Positions 10,101-22,100 of a stretch of DNA of 64,000 nt are shown here, in pieces. Numbering within the stretch: the first letter of the stretch is position 1; each line of letters opens with the position of its first letter. The DNA is from Rhodamnia argentea (Eukaryota > Streptophyta > Magnoliopsida > Myrtales > Myrtaceae), in assembly GCF_020921035.1 (NCBI RefSeq), contig NC_063151.1:18482934-18546933 (forward strand), written 5' to 3'. Made by a program: the position numbers and the translations under genes. The notes beneath the pieces are model-generated. The model ran no database searches. It was not told the origin of the DNA and worked only from the letters and a program-made list of their open reading frames with translations.

Positions 10101-13100
10101 GGTTTTTGTAATGAAAAAGAAATCTCCAAAGTGTAGATTGTATTGGAGGCAGAGCCAACCCTTGTATGCTCAATTATTAGTCCAGTATCCTTCCATGGCA
10201 CACCACCAGGACAAAGACCGCATATAAACGCTTAGACAATGATGAGGGGCTCCAGGGCTGCACATGCCATGTCCCCCCTCTCAATTTCAAAAAAGATGAA
10301 AATGGCCAATTGAGTGTCTTTCTTTTCTTGTCTTCCTTCAATTTTCTTTTGAGAAAAGAGTTGCATTTCCAAATCCAAGACATGACATGATGGAATCCAA
10401 AATAAATAAATAAATAAATAACCTGAGATAAGAAAGGATTACAGCACAAACAACTACAAATGGTGTATTGGCTTCAAGTGTTGACAAATGGGCCACCCCA
10501 TAAAGGGCCAAAAAAAAAAAAGGAATCGTGATGACATTCATCAAGTGGAATCATATCTCCCCTATGAAACTCTAATCTAGGTTTCAATGTACTTTGACAT
10601 GGGTGCACTGATTGACATAACCATGGGGGCAGATTGGGCTTGAACCCTAATTTGGGTCCAACTTTGTTTAATTACTGGTGCTAATTATTCCTAGGAAAAC
10701 ACCAAAACCCAAAAATGAAAAAAAAGAGATCAGAAAAAAAAAGAGGGGGATGAGCTTGCTTGCGAGGGAATGCCAGAATTAAAGGGAACAGAAAAGATTT
10801 TTGGGTCTTAAGTGGCTCAGATGAAAAGGAGGAAGGGTTTGGAACAATGGTGTGTTGGTGATGTGAAAAAGGAGGAGTGAGTCCATGTGATGCAAGTTAG
10901 CTCCACATGGGTGAAAAGCAAAACAGTAAGAGGGAAAGAGAACAGAATAAAGATGAGGCACTACTGCTACGCAAGTAGCAGAAGCCACTCTGAAAACAGA
11001 GCTTCTGTCATTGGATCAAAAAGGTCTCAGCTTTATTTTTGTTATGCAATCATGGGGTTTGGCGGCCACATTGTACAATTAAGAAGAGTTGAGTCACGAA
11101 TGTTTGACTGGGGTTTCGGTCAATTTAATGAGAATGTTGTCGGGTTAACAAGAATTGGAAGCAGGAGAAGAAGGAAGAAGAAAGAAGAAAATGCAGTTTC
11201 TGGTGATCTGAACATGATCCAACTCATGAGATATGTTTTCTTTCCATAGAAGGAAGGTTGATGCCCTTAGATTTTAAGTACATGTTGCCCATATCCAGCT
11301 TTTGGGCCTCGAGATCAATTTCAATGTGCATTGTCAATATCATCTGCAACAGCGAGATCGTTCCTTTTTTTTCTCCCTTTGGGTGATGTCCCTCTTTGCA
11401 TTTGCTTTCATAGTGTCCTGAGAATCTTAATTCCTGAAGAATACGATTCAGACTCAACTATGTTAGACCCAAGAGGCAAAAGCACGCTAGGGCTCATGAA
11501 CTTCTTCAAGACATTTCGAGGTTGGCCACGGTTGCGATAAGACCCGGATGTAAAACTAGCACATTCCTGGGCAACGACTTCTTGAAAGATATTGATTTTG
11601 TCAAGGAGGACACCATTTTCCATCGAAATGGACATGAAAAACATCACACACCGAATTCCAAGACCCCTTCTTCCATCCACATTGCAGTTGGGATTTCAAA
11701 ATTGCTGCTTTTGTAGTCAAAGTGCCAATCCATACTCCTTGCGGTGAAAAACGAAAAAACGCCACAAGCTTCTTATTCCTAAGACCCTGCTGGGAAGTTT
11801 GGTAAGACAGGCACAATTAGGGTAAGAGAATGGACATGTGTTGCTCAGAGAAGCTAAAATGGTCAGCAACAGAACCAAGCCAGACAATTTTTTTTTTTTC
11901 GTGTGTGTGGGGACCGCTGCGGTTGCCTGGTCCGCGTCCAATGTAACGGTCGGATTGGAGCGAAAATCCAATGAATTGAGGGAAGTGAGTTAGGTTGAGA
12001 AAGTGAAGGGTTGAAGGTTGAGGCCTTTGTGTCAGAGTTTGTTTAGTGTGCGCATCTGTTCCTCGCTTGTGTATGAAGCCTTTGGTGAGAGTCCAGAGTC
12101 CAGAAAGAGGAAAGAGTCCATGTTCGGACAGGGTTGCTTAACTTGCGGTTTACCGCTTCTAGGAAAAAGGATGAGAGCAGAGATAACAATGGTCAGCTTT
12201 AGAGTGATCACAAGAAAAATTTGGAATGCATTTGATAGATAATCGAAGTGCGCGGACTTTACCTGTTTTTGTCACTTCATAATGGGTCTTGAAAATGATT
12301 CTTGAACTTATATGTTCCAGGGGCTGATAAAGAAGCATGCTCTTTTCTCATTCTTTTGTTTTTTTTCTTTTAGTCTTTCGCTCAAATCCGCTGATGTTAA
12401 CATCGCCATTCCCCCCCAACAAGATTGGGAATGATTTAGCTTGATCTTTCGTCAATTACCGACTAGAAATTGTTATGAAATGGAAAGGAGAAAGCTACAG
12501 TTTGGTGTCTTGGTAAGAAAGACTCCGACAGCTTCTCAGGGTGAGTGTGCATAACTACCAGTGCACTAATAAGATTGATTTCCTAACTCCTAGATCAGCA
12601 AGAACCGGTGAAGATAGATGCCCTTTTCTACTTTCTTCCAAAACTCTGCCAGGATCAAATCTATGACAGCAATGCAACAAGATTCGAAATCGCGTAGCTA
12701 TGATCTTTCATCCATGACCCCTCAAAGAAAGAGCTATAAAGAACCGGAACGAGGCTCTCTGTTAAGGCCTAGTCATGGGCATGTATTGGAATAATGTACC
12801 ATGATCAAACAATCCCCCTAGACACACACTTTTCTGAGCATTCATGTGTGTAGGTCTCAGGTAGATTGAGATGCAACTGAAGGTCCATATCAATGTGATT
12901 TTGATTCCGCAGCAAGAAACCACCGCGGCTCAAAGATTGCAGCCTGAGGTCCCATTTGGTTGGGTGGAAAAAGAGAAGGCTCCTATGGTTCTCGTTGGTT
13001 ATGTCAGAGAGTTTGTGGCCCAGGATTGCATCTACTTTGACAGTCTTTTCAGTGCCCTCCACCCAACTGCCCAGGATGATATTAAATTTGTGATGATTCA

Positions 13101-15772
13101 GCCATGGCTTTCAAAGCTGGTGAAAAATACTTGTTAAAGGCATACAGAGGGGTGTGAATGTCTAGGCCAGTTCCTTTTGAAAAGGGCAAAAAAAAAAAAA
13201 AGAATTCAAGTGAGGCATTTAGATGATGTGCAGGCGACATTTCTCTTGATGGGTAGAGGGTGCTCTGGTCGAGCTTAATCGTCCTCACTCTTACATGAAA
13301 CGATCCGTTTAACTCGCTCAAAAGATGCCGAAAACTCATCTAATCAAGGCTCCGCCGCGAGTTATTCAAGTCGAGATTCGACACGACTCGTGCCACCTAA
13401 AACAGAACCATTTAAGGCCGAGGCCGACCGAGCACATCAGCATCCCTGAACAGGCATGGACTGCTTCGCGGACATGGGGAGTTACGATGTATTGTATCGA
13501 CCAGCGGAATGTGAAAAAGGAAAAGGAACAAGTATTGTGCATTGCCAAGACCCATCGCCATGAGCTCCATGGGGAATAGTCAATTAATATCGTGAGTCCA
13601 ATCCACGGCTGTAGTAATGTCAGAGGTTGTGGCTAGTTCGTCACCAAAGACTTGGCTGGGCTCTGAGGTTGACACACCAGACGCAACAGCAGTCGATCCT
13701 TAAAAGGTTGCAAAATACAAGGATGGTATTTATCAGCTGCCCTGAATTCTGCAGAGAAACACTGGACCAGCTGAGGCTGTTCCCAATTGAAGAGAGAGAG
13801 AGAGAGAGTTTTTAGAGAGAGAGAGAAGGTGTGTGTGGGGTCCAGGTGGGTTATTTGGACACTTAAAAAGGCCATGTGAGCTGGGAGACCACCAGCTGTA
13901 ATGTGTCTAATTGCGGGTGGGTCTCCCCCCGCTCCCTCACATCACTTTCCAACTCTCCCTCTCCCCTCTCAAGTAAATAAAACTTTCATTACGACATGTA
14001 ATCTCCACATCTCGGTACACATTGACACGATCTCATCGTTTGATACTTACATGTGATCATAGAGCCACGTCTTTGAATCCCGGAAAATCAAGATCGTCCG
14101 GACAGATTACGACCGCGCCTGACGTGTCGCTCGATATGCGAGTGCGACATACATTTCGCTTCTTTCCGAACCCTTTTCTTCTTCTTCTTTTTTCCGAATT
14201 GCCATTGTCGTGGCCCTCCACCATGAGCCCGAAAGGTTCCGAGGGCAGAGAGTCCGGATCGTCACGTCCCCCCTTCTTTTTCGCGTAGCGTTTTGGACTT
14301 TCCTTTTTTCTTGGTCTTTGCTTCGTGTGATGTGGAAACGTGACCTGAATTCTACGCTTTTGTGGCTGGATTGTGCCATTTCAAAGGGTGGGAAGGTGAG
14401 TTTGGGGAGAGTTTGATTATAGTGGTAACGTGAGAGTTGGGGTAAACTCTCCATCATGAATAGGAGAAGGAAGAAAACTAATTGTTCCTTACTCGGTACG
14501 AGCTCTTCAATAGGTCCTCGGTGTAATTTTAGTCCTACAAATTCATCATGAGCTCTTTTTCTTTATTTGTGATATCATGGAGTTAGATAAACGTTAAGAT
14601 GAAAGTTAATCCTTGCGAATCGGATAATTTCTAACTTAGCTAGCTTGCCCTCGACTTAATTAGTGAGAGATTAATATTTTGTTATCGAGCTTACATAGAA
14701 ATTAAAAAGCCCATGATGCTTAAACCTATGAAATTTGAACCTACCCATCATATCATGAAATGCGGAACTTATCCCGTCACACGATTTCAAGATCTAATTA
14801 GGTTGCATCCGTATCTTAATTAAACGATTGTAGTGGATTATCACCTCTAATGACCACAATTGCTTCGACAATCCATTGACTATAACTCATATTTAGACGC
14901 ACAAAAAATACGAAGTATTAATAAAGTAAAAGTCCCGGTCATGGATATCGCCGAGAAATGAACGGTTTCGGATTACACGCTCATCATTCAATGCGGTGGG
15001 ATATCGCGGGATCGTGCGAAGATATCGAACAAGAAAAACACAAGAGAGCGTGGAGCGATGCATACCTCGGCCGGTTTCTACCGATTCGATTCTCTAGTTC
15101 CCGATTTTACCCTGAAGCCATGCTTGCCTCGGGCGAATAGATATTTGTTCAGATATTATATAAATGAATATATATTATATTATAATGGGAGGAGAGAAGC
15201 CATAAAAGAGCATGCATTTAGGGGGGCGAAATTATTAATTGGGTGGTTAATGATGACAAAGTGGCCGCCTCGTGCCGGGAAAAACTCCGGGCACTCCCCT
15301 CCGATTCCCTCCATCACGTGGCCTTGTGGGGCCCCTCTCTCTCTCTCTCTCTCCTCTGTTCTCGGGGCTTCTCCATTACAAATTACACCTCATGTATGTC
15401 TACTCTTCTCAATACAAGCTTCCTTATGTAACACAAGAAGAAAAAATAGAAAATGAGGAGGACAGGGGAGGCAAATCAAAATGAACTTAGCCCCCGAAGG
15501 CGCACATCGATTACGAACTCGGCGCTCTAAATCACCCTCGAGACATTACGGATGGATCGTGTCGTCAGATAACGATTTGCCACGTCTCCAAATTACTACC
15601 ATCTAGTTAATTTTCTCGAGAAGATTATGGCGAAATTAAGTCCTAAGAATGACGAGCATCCGTACGCGACGACGCTCATGAAGTACATATTTTCCATCAT
15701 GTATAACACAACTTTATGTTAATACGTAGCGTGCGATAATTACACAATTAGCACATATTTTTCTTTTGTTCA
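7130..15772. other. 8.6-kb gene-poor intergenic region
   Basis: No coding gene is supported on either strand. From 7800 to 9300 it is AT-rich; from 9400 to 14,450 it has mixed composition, with poly(T)/poly(A) runs (about 9980, 10,060, 10,510, 13,190), a (TAAA)n run near 10,400 and a GA tract near 13,790-13,826. The open frames (88-120 codons at most) have no recognisable domain, and most are traversed by simple repeats. I found no tRNA, rRNA or conserved miRNA sequence by eye. Non-coding transcripts cannot be excluded. Confidence 0.55.
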
Positions 15773-15775
15773 AAG

Positions 15776-17910
15776 GGGGCAGGTATTCCAAATCCGCGAC
15801 AGAGCATTCGATTCGAGACACAACCTGATGGGAGGGAAGAAAGGAGGTTGGCCGAGAACCGGCCCGTTGACCGGGGCCACGGTTCGAAATGGGAACCGGC
15901 GGTTCGGGCCGGTCCCGAACCGCCCAAAAAAAAAAAAAAGTGGGCCCGGGGCGAGGGCCGTTGGGCTCTGCCCGGCCCCCGCGGCTTTGGGCCGTTGCTT
16001 TGTGCAATGGCCAATTTGGCGTTGCTTTCCAATTTTTAAAAAAATAATAATAAAAAAAATGATTCTTGCCTATAAATGCATATGCTTCCTTTCATTTTGT
16101 CACAATATTCTTTGAACAATCTCTCGAATTATCTCAAATCCTCTCAAATCGCTCAAATTCTCCCAATTCTCTCAATCCCGACTCAATTCTCTCAATCGGA
16201 TTTCCGATCAATTCTCTCAAAATGGCAAGTGGAAGCAAAAATGCGACAAGGGCAAGATGGCTATGGGAGATTCGAGTATCCCTTTCATGAATACGATCCT
16301 TTTGAGATGGGAAGACGACGACGATAATATCAACTATGTCCCGATTCCGAACGTCGAGCACATCCCAACACAAGAAAGTCTTCATCCTCCCCTGGTGTCG
16401 AAGAAACGTCAACGGCAAATACGGAAGGGCCGAGATAATACATCGGACTTGTGGCTACACTTCGACAAGGTACGTGATGAAGTCGAAGGTAAGTATAATG
16501 TAAAATGTAAATATTGTTCGCAAACTTATAAATTCACGAAAGGAGACGGCTACGGAACATTCCGTCGGCATTTGACGAAAAAACATCCAAAGGAAGGGGG
16601 ATCGACAATACGCAACAACAAATTTCGGGTACGCCACTTCTAAGCCTCATCCTTTATTTCGTTTCTTTGAAGCACTTTATAAACAAACATTAGGTGAATA
16701 TGTTGCCCTTGATCATGCTCCGTTTAATTTGGGTGAAAATTTTTATATAAAATTTTTAATAAATTTTTGCGTTTTCATAGTTATTAAAAAATAAATCTTT
16801 AGGAAAATTTTTGCGAATTCACTGAAACGTGTGCATATAGGTAGCGATATTTGGAGTGATCCTTGGCAAATTCATTCTTATATGGGTGTCACGTGTCATT
16901 GGATAGATGACAATTGGATGATTCAAAAAAGACTTATTGCATTGAGTTTTTGATGAAAGCCATTCGGCTCATAATATTTATAGAATAATTAGGCAAGTTT
17001 TAGAAGAATATAATTTAATAAATAAAGTATTTTCAATTGGTTTTGATAATGCCGCCAAAAATACCGCTTCTATTCCCGAATTAGAAAATATTTGCAAACC
17101 CACTTTTGGCGGAGAATTTTTTCACATTAGATGTGCTTGTCATGTTTTAATTTTTTTTATAATTTTTTTTTAAATTGGTTTACGAACTCTTGACACTTCT
17201 CTCGCCCCAATAAAAAGTGCAATTAAATTTTTTTGAGTTCTCCCCCAATGCATGAAATCATGGGGAAAATTTTGTAAACAAAATGGGAGAAGGCCAATAA
17301 GATTTCCAAAGAGATATTCGATCTCGTTGGAATTCTACGTACGAGTTGCTTCGGCAAACTTTTTAATATAAAAATTTTTTTTGGATGTTTTTTTTTTCGC
17401 AAAATATTCCCGAAATTACTTTACTTCCTCAACATTGGGACGTTTGCAAGAAAATTTTAGATATTTTGAAAATTTTTAATGATACTACTAAAACTTTATC
17501 TGGTATTTATTATCCTACAACGCATTTATTTTTAATAGAGTGTGTTAATATTAGTAGTGTTTTTAGTGAATATGAAAAAGATACCGAATTCGGTCAAACT
17601 ATTTTAGTAATGCGAGAAAAATGGTTGCATTATTATTTGCAAATTCCTCTTGTCTATTTAGTTGGTATTGTTTTTTATCCACGTATTAAATTAGACGGTT
17701 TACAAGATTATTTGAATGTGTATTATCATGATTGTTTACATTTGGATGATTCAATAGATATTTCAAATATATTAGGACATGTTAAAGAATCTATAGTAGC
17801 ATTATATTGAGAATTTTGTAGTAGATATGGTTTAAGTGATTACGGATCTTTACACGTACTGCGAAGGTGGTAGTTCACTTAGTAGTAGGGTATAATATGC
17901 TTAAGAGTAG

Positions 17911-17943
<33 letters not shown>

Positions 17944-18197
17944 ACGAATTAGAAAAATATTTAACCACTCAATTTGAGTTTCGTGATGCGGAACATAGTA
18001 CGATTTATACTAAGTGGTGGAAGAGTCACCAAATCGAGTATCCGGTTCTCGCCCTCATCGCTCGTCAAATATTAGCAACCCCTTCTTCAACGGTTGCGGT
18101 TGAACAAGCATTTAGTTACGGAGGATTAATTTTGTCTCGCTTTGATTAAGTAAGTGGGCAGGTATTCACAAATGCGACAGAGCTATTCGATTCAATT
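15776..18197. repeat. About 41-bp direct repeats flanking the hAT relic
   Basis: GGGCAGGTATTC followed by GCGACAGAGC and ATTCGATTC occurs at 15,778-15,815 and again at 18,157-18,196, with a few differences. Both copies have the same orientation and bracket the transposase remnant. Confidence 0.75.
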
Positions 18198-18285
18198 TAA
18201 TTGTTTAAGATATTATAATATTTTTTTTTTTGTAATTTATAATTTATTATATTTATTTTATTATTTATTATTTTAAAAATTATTA
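15843..18285 (+). mobile_element. Decayed hAT (Ac-like, zf-BED) DNA transposon
   Basis: The left part has the GGTTCGGGCC/GAACCGG-rich subterminal composition often seen at plant hAT ends. From 16,257 a BED-type zinc finger is readable (DLWLHFDKVRDE, then CKYC, then HLTKKH). Later, in other frames, come hAT catalytic-region blocks (DNWMIQKRLIAL, IGFDNAAKNT, RCACHVL) and, at about 18,040-18,145, the C-terminal dimerisation motif (ATPSSTVAVEQAFS). The frames are interrupted by many stops and shifts, so no transposase can be made. A 29-base A-run (about 17,912-17,940) splits the coding remnant. Terminal inverted repeats and an 8-bp target duplication were not located, so the ends are approximate. 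Confidence 0.8.
16257..18147 (+). pseudogene. hAT transposase pseudogene
   Basis: The longest open piece, 16,257-16,643, encodes a BED finger (two Cys in CKYC, His pair in HLTKKH) in an Arg/Lys-rich context. A second open piece, 17,385-17,810, encodes a helical stretch typical of the hAT mid-region (LLPQHWDVCKKILDIL; YYPTTHLFL; GIVFYPRIKL). The C-terminal hAT block follows after the A-run. At least five disruptions separate these pieces. It is inactive, and I would not expect a translated product. Confidence 0.75.
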
Positions 18286-18596
18286 TTAAAAATGAGTCGG
18301 AATAACTGTTGTGGGTCGAAGGTCAGAGGCTGGCGACCGCGGTTCGCCGTGACTAGGTCGAGGCTGGTGAGCCGGTCGGTCGGGAAATTCCTCTTCACGA
18401 GATATGCTCCGGATCACCGGGTTAAGAAAAACGTAGAAAGAAAAAGAAACCAAAGAAGTATACTTGCAAGCAAGGAGAGAGAGAGAGAGAGAAGCTTTAA
18501 GGGAGGAGAGGGGGGGTAAAATGGGAAAGATTGCCATGGAAGCATGTGTCTTCTTTTCCTTTCTTTTTCGGCTTTTGAGAGAGTTGGCGGAAGTAG

Positions 18597-18625
18597 CAGG
18601 AGGAGGAGGAGGAGGAGGAGGAGGG
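18597..18625. repeat. (GGA)n microsatellite
   Basis: About nine GGA units ending in a G-run. Confidence 0.9.
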
Positions 18626-18800
18626 GGCTAACCGTCGCGTCTGGTTGGTGTAATGCAATGCAGTGAAGGCCAAGGAAAAATCATAAGAGAGAGCTCAGCT
18701 CAGCTCGTCCTCTCTCCCTCTACTGGTTGTTTTCCCTTCTCTCTCTACGTCTCCTTCTACTTTCTCTCTCCTACTTCCCCTCCCCCCCACCCCAACTACC

Positions 18801-18826
18801 CCTCTCTCTCTCTCTCTCTCTCTCTA
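18801..18826. repeat. (CT)n microsatellite in the kinesin leader region
   Basis: Thirteen CT units, about 300 bases before the kinesin start codon. Confidence 0.9.
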
Positions 18827-19124
18827 TACCAACACAGACGCATGCACAAGTCACTCACTTTCTCTCTAAAATCCTCTCCCATCTCCTCCACTGCTCGTCC
18901 TCCGACCTTGCCATCAAATCCGTCAAGTCGCTCCCCCCGGGCCTGCTCCCGCCTCTCCCTCTGACCCTGCGCAGCTCCTCCCTCTTCGCGGCGTCGGAGC
19001 TGATCCTTCGCTCGCCGGAGCTCCGGTTGCCCAACCCCCCAACTTAGCGGGAACGCGTTCCGATCCACTTGCCGTCTCTCCGGGGCCCGAATCCGCGAGC
19101 CCTTCTTCTTCCCAGCCGGTAGCG

Positions 19125-22100
19125 ATGGAAGCTGGCGGCGGCGGCGGCGGCGGTGGCGGCGGAGGAGAGGATTGCTGCGTCAAAGTGGCGGTCCACATCA
19201 GGCCTCTCATCGGCGACGAGAAGCTCCAGGGTTGTAAGGATTGCGTCACGGTCGTTCCCGGGAAGCCTCAGGTACGTTCGCTTCGAATGTTGCAGCTGGC
19301 TCCAGTGAATTCGAAGTGGAAAATGTCGGGAGAAAAAAAGGGTCCCGTTCTCGAGTGCGTAATCAAGTTGACTACTTGCTGGGCTGTTGACGATTATGTG
19401 TCTGAGATCTGGATCTCAAGATCGTGATCGTGAATGGAAGTGTCTTTTGTTTTGTTTTGTTTTTTTTTTTTGGGAGGTTTTTAGAGTCTTGGATTGGACT
19501 CGTATGTTGTTTAAGAGGACTGTGACGTAGGAGTCTGATTTAGGATGGGACTGACATATTAATGGAAACATTTCTTGTTTTTTTCCTTGACTGGATTCTT
19601 CTTCGTTTCAAAGTGGTTGGTAAATTCTAAATTAGACTGGGACTTTTCCTTCTTTTTTTTCCAATCATTTTCCTGAATCGTCGTTGTACTTTGGGTGGTT
19701 CTGTGAATTTTTCCGATTCATCTTAGGAGCTGATGGTTACTAGTTGAAGTTCCCCTTATACTTCTGTATTTTCTTCACCGAAAAGGTTTGGACTTTGGAG
19801 ACTTTCTATTTTTGTCTCTCGTTTTTTTTTCTCCCTTTGGTTTGAGGATGATGAATCTCACTACTTAGTCGGCTTAATGTTTTCTTGGTCGCCCTAATTA
19901 AAGGGTGGTGGGAAATACCCAGGCCAAAAAAAAAAAAAGTTGCGGGAGGGAGGAAATCTTCCATCGTTGCTGTTGCCATCTGGATTCTTTCCCAGTGGCA
20001 TCAGAATCTGCGTTGGAGTTGCTGGAGGGTCTTGAGTGTTGCATCCGCAAGAGAAACATCTACTTATTGGAATGACTAGCTATCGGCATTTAATGATGAA
20101 GTTTTCTCGCATCCTAGAATTGTTTGTGGACTTGCTCGATTCTGCTTCTTTTCTGGAGTACCTTTTTGTTTCTTTTGTTGCTTTGAGAGGTGGAAGGGTG
20201 TTCCCAAGTCTCTGGCCTCAATTTCCAAAGTCTCAGACAAATGTTTGGTGGTCTTGCCTTTTGAGAAAAATTATCATTCAAACAATTCAGAGGTTGGACA
20301 AGATTTACATTGACCCACAAATTCATGCTGAAACATAAAAAATCAGGGATACTGTAGCAATCATGTTCTCTTTTTACTAATCATACTCGAATCATGGTAG
20401 TAAAGCGTAACTCACAGTGACACTTTTCCTATTAATCACACCATCGTCTGTAAGTATCGAGAACTTTTATTGTTGTGTAATATCGGTTTTGGCGGATAGC
20501 TATTACCTATGGACAACTACAATGACCCTCCAGTATTTGTTCTTAATTGATCTATTTGATGGTCATGGGAAATTCTGAAAGAAGAACCAATGTGGGGAAA
20601 ATGAAAATGGCAGTCACAGAATTGTGAACATTTTGTTATTGGTGGGTGCAGGTACAAATTGGTACACATTCCTTCACGTTTGATCATGTGTATGGGAGCA
20701 CTGGCACTCCATCATCTTCAATGTTTGAAGAATGTGTTGCGCCTCTTGTCGAGGGCCTCTTCCAAGGATATAATGCAACTGTTCTGGCTTATGGCCAGGT
20801 GGGTCTTCCCGCTTGTTGTTAAATGGAGCTAATGTTTAGCCTATAGTCTCCTCTTGTTTGCTTATATTTGTGTGTTCTGCACATGGCAGACTGGTTCCGG
20901 CAAAACTTACACGATGGGTACTGGTTACAAAGATGGTTCCCAGACAGGTCTGATTCCCCAAGTTATGAATTCTTTATTCAGCAAGATGGAAGCTCTGAAA
21001 CAACAAACAGAGTTCCAACTGCACGTTTCCTTCATCGAGGTAAGCTATTTTTCCCTTTTGCGACGTCGAAAATAGTCTATGTCACAGTGCTTTATGTAAC
21101 TCTTATAGCTGATCTTCTGATAGAAACTCCATATTTTGTGGAAATGGAACCATGTACCTTTTCCTTTTATAAGTGATACTTATTTACAAAGAGAAGGACA
21201 AAGGTCAATGGAACCATGTACCAATGTCTGGTTCCAGGATTAACAATTTTACTGTTTCTTAAATGCCATAACGGAAGGCTCCTCTGATTAAAGTGTAGAT
21301 TTCACTGGAGCAATAATACAATGGCATTTTAGCTATCTTTTTCTTTTTGTTCCCAATTGAACATTACAGAGTGTGCTACATTAACTGGATGAAGTACCAC
21401 GACCTCCAAGTGGCGGATATTAGATTGCCATTCTATTCCTCAAACTTCATCATGTTTCACGTTTTCTTGTTTCATAGGCTTGCCCTAAAGGGCTTTTTTT
21501 GGTCCATTCCTTCTACAGATATAAGCTATCCTATTACATTCTAGCATTATGGGCTCAATAACTCTTCTATGAGCATCTGATAAAATGATTATCATTGAAT
21601 GATGTGTGAGTCTTTTTATGATACATGACTCGTCCTTTGCGCATTTATTCTATACAGCACTTTCTAGTATCTTTTTGTCCTGTAACTTCTTTTAAGATTT
21701 GCTTCACATTGAGATGTTTTCTTTTGTGAAAGATTTTGAAAGAAGAAGTTCAAGATTTGCTGGATCCGAGTTCGTTGAGCAAATCAGAGAATGCAAATGG
21801 CCACAATGGGAAAGTACCTGCTCCAGGAAAACCTCCCATTCAGATTCGTGAATCATCAAATGGTGTTATAACATTGGCAGGATCTACAGAAGTTAGCGTT
21901 AGTTCTCTAAAAGAGATGATTGCCTGTCTTGAACAGGGTTCACTGAGCCGGGCTACTGGAAGCACAAACATGAACAATCAGTCCAGGTTGGTGAAGCTTT
22001 TAGTTTCTCTTTTGATGTTGTGAAACATAGTTTAGGTGCAATTGAGGTAGGAAACATGGCATTTATCTGAAGCAATCTCATCCACAGGCATCATGCACCA

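Larger units (their letters stand above)
18286..19124. other. Promoter and 5' leader region of the FRA1-like kinesin gene
   Basis: This stretch holds a GA tract (18,474-18,492), a (GGA)n tract (18,597-18,625) and a CT tract (18,801-18,826), the last typical of plant core promoters and leaders. The region just before the ATG is GC-rich. Upstream ATGs at 18,653 and 18,842 share one frame that closes at 18,964 and could form an upstream ORF. No convincing TATA box was found. Confidence 0.5.

Noticed and set aside
10887-11249. 120-codon plus frame
   Set aside because: Basic C-terminus from an AAG/GAA-rich stretch; no start context, domain or splice structure to support it.
12871-13137. 88-codon plus frame with fairly balanced composition
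   Set aside because: No recognisable motif, and isolated in a gene-poor stretch; too little to call a gene.
18727-19047. 106-codon frame in the kinesin leader
   Set aside because: Ser/Leu-rich translation of the CT tract; overlaps the leader and has no homologue features.
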